Assembly: GCF_038051995.1 (NCBI RefSeq)
Contig: NZ_CP150290.1
Span: 2,718,001-2,782,000, forward strand
Direction of reading: 5' to 3'
DNA: 64,000 nucleotides
Source of the DNA: Paenibacillus sp. FSL H8-0537
GTDB lineage: Bacteria > Bacillota > Bacilli > Paenibacillales > Paenibacillaceae
Shown here: positions 59,507 to 64,000 of the stretch, piece after piece
Numbering within the stretch: position 1 is the first letter of the stretch
How the letters are laid out: every line of letters begins with the position of its first letter
Notes under the pieces: model-generated
What the model was told of the DNA's origin: nothing
The model's input: only the letters and a program-made list of their open reading frames with translations
Database searches by the model: none
Made by a program: the position numbers and the translations under genes

Positions 59507-60169
59507 TTATTCCTGCACGAGCGAGCGGCGATACAGCGGCAGCAGCGATTCATAGGTTGAGGAAGCAAGCTTCACAAGCGCTTCGCCATCGCGCAAAATC
59601 GGGTCGTCGGCCGCAATATGCTGGCCGATGAGCAGCTCTGACTTCTTCACGTCACGGAAGCGGACGAGAGCATGCTTCCATTGCTCGCCTGTCATGTCGC
59701 TGACGGGCACGGATTCCTTTTTCATATGATCCAGCGAAATGACATAGGAGGAAGGAACCTGCGCGATGACCTCATCCAGCTCGTTTAAGTAAGCGGAGGC
59801 GATGCGGGATTTATTCGGCGTCTCGTAAATGAGGGCGAACCATATAAACAGATGATCGTCAAAAAGGCCCAGTTGAAAATGCGGATGCGCCTTATAGCCG
59901 CGCTTATTATTGCAAATCGCGAGCCACGTATCCTTAGGCGGATTTACGGAGCGGCGGGCATGCTTTGCTACGTGCAAAAACATTTCGTCGCCTGCCTGCA
60001 TGGAAAGCTCGATGCGCAAGCGCTCGCCAATGGCGTGGAACTTAGGCTGGATTTTTTCCTGGATTCCCGCCATCCGCTCCGCTAGTCCCTGAAGCTGAAA
60101 CACATCGAAATCCTCTTGTGTAAAGCCTTTAAGCTCGGTCGTGCTATTCGCTATCGTATTTATGCTCAT
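59507..60169 (-). CDS. DUF1054 family protein (YktB-like)
   Basis: 220 aa. Landmarks of the family: GFTQEDFDVFQLQGLAERM at the N-terminus, HVAKHARRSVNPPKDTWLAI, RGYKAHPHFQLGLFDDHLFI and SRDH-like SLDHMKKE. YktB is a conserved Bacillales protein of unknown function with a solved fold. The gene lies 5 bp downstream of the response-regulator gene on the same strand, so it may be part of that operon. Confidence 0.88.
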   Translation of the reverse strand: MSINTIANSTTELKGFTQEDFDVFQLQGLAERMAGIQEKIQPKFHAIGERLRIELSMQAGDEMFLHVAKHARRSVNPPKDTWLAICNNKRGYKAHPHFQLGLFDDHLFIWFALIYETPNKSRIASAYLNELDEVIAQVPSSYVISLDHMKKESVPVSDMTGEQWKHALVRFRDVKKSELLIGQHIAADDPILRDGEALVKLASSTYESLLPLYRRSLVQE

Positions 60170-60173
60170 ACGT

Positions 60174-60869
60174 TTATCTCTCCTTGCTTGGAATGAATGA
60201 TAATTTCAAATAAAAAATCGCCATTTGCGTACGATCCCGCAGCCCCAGCTTGTGAAGCATGTCGGAAATGTAGTTTTTGATCGTGCCTTCACTCAAAAAA
60301 AGCGATGCGGCAATTTCCTTGTTCGATTGCCCTTCGGCAACGAGGCGAATAATTTGCTGCTCGGCCTGCGTCAAGCTGTAACGTGCCGCAAGCTCACTGC
60401 TGGTCTGCTCTTCCGGAGAAAGCTCGGTCAATGCAGCTTCTTCTGTGTCTGGCATCGTAATCATGCCCGCCAGCTTGCGGGCGATATCGGGATGAATGAG
60501 CAGCGAGCCTTCAAAAACGGTTTTAATGCCATTAATAATGCGGCTTGGCGGTACGTTCTTCAGCAAATAGCCGCCAGCGCCGCAGCGAATTGCCTGCACA
60601 ATATAGTCGTCATCATCGAAGGTGGTCAGGATGAGTACGGCAGGGGGCTGCTCCAATGCCCGAATGAGCTTCGTGCCTTCGACGCCATCACAGCCGGGCA
60701 TGCGAATATCCATCAGTACGACATCGACCTTCGTCCTTTGCACAAAATCAGCTGCAGCCTTGCCGTCGGCACATACTCCCGCCACGTGGAGCGCAGGGTC
60801 GAGCTGCAAAATAACCTGCATGCTTTCCCGAATAAACGGATCGTCATCTACAATTAATACGGTAATCAT
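60174..60869 (-). CDS. NarL/LuxR-type response regulator
   Basis: 231 aa. Receiver domain with DDD at residues 8-10, phospho-acceptor D54 in VVLMDIRMPG and K near residue 104; C-terminal LuxR helix-turn-helix (EQQIIRLVAEGQSNKEIAAS, then SEGTIKNYISDMLHKLG). It is 15 bp downstream of its kinase gene. The pair is divergent from an ABC-2 exporter operon, the standard layout for regulators of such exporters (YdfIJ, YfiJK or LiaRS-like). Confidence 0.9.
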   Translation of the reverse strand: MITVLIVDDDPFIRESMQVILQLDPALHVAGVCADGKAAADFVQRTKVDVVLMDIRMPGCDGVEGTKLIRALEQPPAVLILTTFDDDDYIVQAIRCGAGGYLLKNVPPSRIINGIKTVFEGSLLIHPDIARKLAGMITMPDTEEAALTELSPEEQTSSELAARYSLTQAEQQIIRLVAEGQSNKEIAASLFLSEGTIKNYISDMLHKLGLRDRTQMAIFYLKLSFIPSKER

Positions 60870-60884
60870 AGCAGCGGCCTCCTC

Positions 60885-62054
60885 CTATCCTTTCACAAAT
60901 GCATGTTTCTCGTCAGCACCGCTAGCGCCGCCTAGCAGCGGGAGCTCGGTCGTCACGCTGAAGCTATCCTCCGCCTGCCAAGACAGCTTTCCGCCGATTA
61001 ATGATATACGCTCCCGCATGCCGCGCATGCCAAGCCCTGCTGTAATGGCCCCTTCGGGCACAGCCCCATTGTTGGCGATCGTTAAGGCTACGGTGTGCGG
61101 TTGAAATAGCAGCGTAACCATTACCATTGTGGCGCCTCCGTGGCGAACCGCATTTGTAATGGCTTCCTGCGCGTTTTTGAACAAAATAAATTCCATGCTC
61201 GGGTAGAGAGGGAGTGGATTTCCCTGTACCTCAAATGCGACTGCAATGCCGAGCGCTTCGCCGGAATCTTTAACGAGGCGGTCCAGCGCATATTGCCTGG
61301 AGTCTCCTTCGCTGGGCACCGCGAGCCTGCGCACGGTTTGGCGCATCCGCTCCATGCTGTCCTGCAGCTGGTCGCGAATTTGTCCGACCATCGTCTGTGC
61401 GCGAGCAGGGTCCGCCTGAAATAGATGCAGCGCGGCCTCGGACATCATTTTCACCCGGATTAAGCGATGTCCGAGATCATCATGTATGTCTCGCGCAATG
61501 CGATTGCGTTCTTCAGTCTGCGCGTACTGCTCGATTTGCGAGGCATAGCTCTGCATGCGGCGCCTTGCGGCTTCCAGCTCCTCATGGCTTTGCGCAAGCG
61601 CTGCATACAGCGTCTCCACTTGGCTTCGCTTGCCCTCTACCTGCTGGGTAGCCTGAAGCACCGCCCCAATCGTCAGCCACAACAGCAGCATAGCAGCTAT
61701 CATGCTCGGCGCTAGTTCGCGCATGGCGATCCAGAGGCATGCCCCTCCAGCCATGATCCATATTGCGGCCATGCCAGCTGAGGGCTTCGTGCTTAAGGCT
61801 GCTATTAAAGTAGAGAAGAGAAGCAGGAACAAGACGCCGCCATAATGATAGGAGAACCATCCGAAGCCAAGCAGCTCCATAAACAAAATCAGCACCGCGT
61901 ATTTAGGAAACAGCGTATCTAGTTTAATGACGGACAATGCTATTAAGACGCCGATCGTATAAAAGGCATAGCTTGCGGCTGAAATCGAGAATACGCTGAT
62001 GACTGCGGGTACAGCAATCAATAGGCCTCGAAACCAGTGAAACGGTACATTCAT
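60885..62054 (-). CDS. Sensor histidine kinase, HisKA_3 type
   Basis: 389 aa. Residues 1-140 hold about five hydrophobic spans with almost no extracellular loop, then a coiled coil (LYAALAQSHEELEAARRRMQ), the phospho-His box ERNRIARDIHDDLGHRL (His near residue 190) and a HATPase_c domain with NAVRHGGA and GLGMRGMRERI. Intramembrane-sensing kinases of this layout respond to envelope stress or antibiotics. It likely senses the substrate of, or stress relieved by, the divergent ABC-2 exporter. Confidence 0.9.
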   Translation of the reverse strand: MNVPFHWFRGLLIAVPAVISVFSISAASYAFYTIGVLIALSVIKLDTLFPKYAVLILFMELLGFGWFSYHYGGVLFLLLFSTLIAALSTKPSAGMAAIWIMAGGACLWIAMRELAPSMIAAMLLLWLTIGAVLQATQQVEGKRSQVETLYAALAQSHEELEAARRRMQSYASQIEQYAQTEERNRIARDIHDDLGHRLIRVKMMSEAALHLFQADPARAQTMVGQIRDQLQDSMERMRQTVRRLAVPSEGDSRQYALDRLVKDSGEALGIAVAFEVQGNPLPLYPSMEFILFKNAQEAITNAVRHGGATMVMVTLLFQPHTVALTIANNGAVPEGAITAGLGMRGMRERISLIGGKLSWQAEDSFSVTTELPLLGGASGADEKHAFVKG

Positions 62055-62179
62055 GTCGGATTAGCTCCCGCAGCGCAATAGGCTTTTATCGTCCTAAGGC
62101 GTTTTTTCATTTTGATTCCTATCGTGTCATTATAGCATAATCGCCAAAAAACCGACTGTATACAGCAGGCGCTAATGAT

Positions 62180-62245
62180 ATGACTTTCGTCACCTTCATT
62201 TTGTGACTTTGTAGAGCTGTATGCTTGCAAGCGGCGTTTTATAAT
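62180..62245 (+). promoter_or_regulatory. Control region of the ABC-2 exporter operon
   Basis: A TATAAT -10 box is at 62240-62245 with no good -35, as expected for an activator-dependent promoter. Upstream are a GTCAC-N9-GTGAC dyad (about 62189-62207) and a perfect palindrome GCTTGCAAGC (62223-62232). Either could be the binding site of the NarL-type regulator. Confidence 0.45.
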
Positions 62246-62281
62246 GGACACAAGATGATGAATAGGGAGGATGAGGGCTAT

Positions 62282-63226
62282 ATGAGCCTAGTAACATTTA
62301 AAGATGTTGTTAAAAAATATGACAGCACCATTACCGTCAACCATTTGACTTTTGATATTGGCGAAGGCGAGATATTCGGACTGCTTGGGCCCAATGGAGC
62401 GGGGAAAAGCACTTCGATCCATATGCTTTCGGGGCTGCTGCCTCTGAGCGGCGGCGAAATTACGGTAGGCGGATTTTCAATTCGCAAGCAGCCGCTGGAG
62501 GTCAAGCGCCTCATTGGCCTAGTGCCGCAGGAGCTGGCGATTTACGACATGCTTACCGCTTGGGAAAATGTATCCTTTTTCGCAAAGCTGTATGGACTCA
62601 GAGGCAAGCTGCTGAAGCAGCGGGTGGAGGAGTCGCTGCAATTTGTCGGGCTGCTGGAGCGGGCAAAAGACAAGCCGTCAACGTTTTCGGGCGGCATGAA
62701 ACGCAGGCTTAACATTGCTTGCGCGATTACCCATCGCCCAAAGCTGATTATTATGGATGAGCCGACGGTTGGCATCGATCCGCAGTCGCGCAATCATATT
62801 TTGGAGTCGGTGCGCGAGCTTAACCGTCTGGGTTCGGCCATTATTTACACGAGCCATTATATGGAGGAAGTAGATGCCATTTGCTCGAGAATCGGCATTG
62901 TCGATAAAGGAAAGCTCATCGCCTGCGGCAGCAAGGAGCAGCTAAGGCAGCAGGTTGGGCAGGAGGAGCGGATTATTTTCGAAGTCGATCAGGCCCATCC
63001 GGCTGCGGCGAAGGAGATGGGCGAGCATCCAGCAGTTAAGCACATAGACGAGCAGGATGGTCAGCGGAGACTTGAGGTCACCGTGAAGGATTCGCCCTCC
63101 GTCCTTCAGGATTTGCTGTTTATTTTGCAAAAGCACGGCATTACGCTGCGCCAGCTGACCCGCGTCGAGCCGAATTTGGAGTCGTTGTTCCTCCAACTGA
63201 CCGGCCGCTCGCTGCGCGATGAATAG
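62282..63226 (+). CDS. ABC-2 exporter ATPase
   Basis: 314 aa from ATG 62282. Walker A GPNGAGKST (about residues 37-45), signature FSGGMKRRLNIA, Walker B LIIMDEPTVGIDPQSR and switch His in YTSHYMEE, followed by the C-terminal extension of DrrA/CcmA-type exporters (ITLRQLTRVEPNLESLFLQL). Its stop is 13 bp before the permease start. It powers export of a drug, peptide or lipid; substrate unknown. Probably induced by the divergent two-component system. Confidence 0.92.
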   Translation: MSLVTFKDVVKKYDSTITVNHLTFDIGEGEIFGLLGPNGAGKSTSIHMLSGLLPLSGGEITVGGFSIRKQPLEVKRLIGLVPQELAIYDMLTAWENVSFFAKLYGLRGKLLKQRVEESLQFVGLLERAKDKPSTFSGGMKRRLNIACAITHRPKLIIMDEPTVGIDPQSRNHILESVRELNRLGSAIIYTSHYMEEVDAICSRIGIVDKGKLIACGSKEQLRQQVGQEERIIFEVDQAHPAAAKEMGEHPAVKHIDEQDGQRRLEVTVKDSPSVLQDLLFILQKHGITLRQLTRVEPNLESLFLQLTGRSLRDE

Positions 63227-63239
63227 GAGGTGCGAAAGC

Positions 63240-64000
63240 ATGCGGACATGGTGGATTACGTTAACCTATGAATGGATAAAAATGAGTCGAATGCACGCGC
63301 TGCTTGTGGTGCTCGCTGCTCTTCCGCTGCTGCTCATCTATTTGCTCGGCAGCGCTTTTGACAGCGAAATCAAGCCGGCGAAGGTGGCGGTATACAATGC
63401 CGATCAAGGGACGATGCGAGAAGGTATAGATGCTTTTTGGCAAGGGGCTGACATCCTTCCATATGCCCGTCCCATAGCCCTCTCCTCGGAGGCTCAGGTG
63501 CGGGAAGAGGTGCAGGATGGAACGGCCGATTACGGCGTTATCATTCCTGCGGATTATTCCGACAAGCTTGCAGCCGGAGAAAGCGTTAGCTGGCACACTC
63601 TCGAAGGCCATGACGGGAGTAAAAACATTGCGGCCCATTCTATCGTTCGTGCGTACCTGTCTCAGGTGAACATGCAGGCGGCGGCCTTCAAGGTGCTTGG
63701 GCCTGAAAGCTTATCCGCGCTGGATAACCGTCAGACGGATGCCGCCGCACTCGTTGAAGTACAGACGCTGGGCGGCGGATCGGATCAATCCTTCGGCTCT
63801 GTATCGGCTATTCAATATTATTCTGTCGCTTATTTGATCATGTTTTTGCAGTATGGCGGCATGACAGGAGCCATTTCACTGCTGCGGCAAAAAAGAGAAG
63901 GAACCTTACAGCGCTTGTATGGCATCCCTGCCTCGTTCAGTGCGGTTGTAGCCGGCATTATTAGCGGAGCGGCGCTGCTCGGCGTGATGCAGACGATTAT
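63240..64000 (+). CDS. ABC-2 type permease, truncated by the window end
   Basis: Open frame from ATG 63240 (AATAGGAGGTGCG upstream) to the window edge, 253 codons. N-terminal span MHALLVVLAALPLLLIYLLG, then a long extracellular domain (VAVYNADQGTMREGI; YGVIIPADYSDKLAAG) as in YhgE/DrrB-like ABC-2 permeases, a second span YSVAYLIMFLQYGG and the cytoplasmic coupling helix RQKREGTLQRLYGIPASF. It should form the channel of the exporter with the ATPase upstream. The C-terminal spans are outside the window. Confidence 0.88.
   Translation, partial: MRTWWITLTYEWIKMSRMHALLVVLAALPLLLIYLLGSAFDSEIKPAKVAVYNADQGTMREGIDAFWQGADILPYARPIALSSEAQVREEVQDGTADYGVIIPADYSDKLAAGESVSWHTLEGHDGSKNIAAHSIVRAYLSQVNMQAAAFKVLGPESLSALDNRQTDAAALVEVQTLGGGSDQSFGSVSAIQYYSVAYLIMFLQYGGMTGAISLLRQKREGTLQRLYGIPASFSAVVAGIISGAALLGVMQTI

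Noticed and set aside
60225..61104. Long + strand frames opposite the response regulator and kinase
   Set aside because: GC-rich antisense shadows; the minus-strand products have complete catalytic motifs.

Overview
The window looks like a chromosomal segment of a Paenibacillus-type, spore-forming soil Firmicute. This is an inference from gene content: YesM/YesN two-component pairs beside LplB/LplC-type sugar ABC transporters, a GH52 xylosidase with a GH67 glucuronidase, a Bacillus-type SpeA decarboxylase, a YjcZ sporulation peptide, an SLH-domain protein, a YoaJ-type expansin, and strong AGGAGG ribosome-binding sites throughout.

Region 1 (1-13866) is sugar catabolism. It opens with the tail of a probable GH3 glycosidase and a complete GH78 rhamnosidase. 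A LacI-type repressor is divergent from an operon encoding an ABC importer (two permeases, binding lipoprotein), a GH32 fructosidase and a ROK fructokinase, so the operon can import, hydrolyse and phosphorylate beta-fructosides. A ROK-type regulator, an MFS transporter and a maltose-type O-acetyltransferase follow.

Region 2 (13867-25287) begins with a decayed IS256 transposase remnant. A YesM-like kinase and a YesN-like regulator precede a second ABC importer operon that also carries a NIF3 protein, a PfkB kinase lacking its C-terminal catalytic part, a GH13_18 sucrose-phosphorylase-type enzyme and an esterase. Region 3 (25243-31620) has an AraC regulator divergent from GH52, GH67 and a second NIF3 gene, a glucuronoxylan-oligosaccharide module.

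Region 4 (31620-41743) mixes housekeeping and scarred genes: an Xre regulator with a divergent small gene, a PD-(D/E)XK nuclease-like protein, a frameshifted glyoxalase-like gene, an N-terminally truncated TetR gene, an ABC-F ATPase, a LysM protein, a Bax-inhibitor-1 protein, RNase H, uracil-DNA glycosylase, an SLH protein and a YjfB-like peptide. Region 5 (41744-47989) holds mobile DNA: an IS200/IS605 element with tnpA and tnpB, a small MITE-like element, and a 1.9-kb remnant integrated at tRNA-Val(GAC), bounded by 41-bp att repeats and carrying an integrase remnant, a probable MazF-like toxin module and a truncated HNH gene. Small sporulation or peptide genes and an expansin lie between them.

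Region 6 (48108-64000) has a Ku/ligase NHEJ pair, an agr-type quorum-sensing locus whose AgrD has serine at the ring-closing position, several small conserved proteins, SpeA, two MFS transporters, a DinB remnant, a DUF1054 protein, and a NarL-type two-component system divergent from an ABC-2 exporter that runs off the window.

The least explained signal is a family of five intergenic elements of about 100 bp, all on the + strand. Each has a long hairpin whose stem differs in sequence but stays paired, followed by a conserved GC-rich double-hairpin segment ending near TTTACGCTTGT. They resemble a structured RNA or a small repeat element. No CRISPR array, rRNA operon or known riboswitch was recognised.
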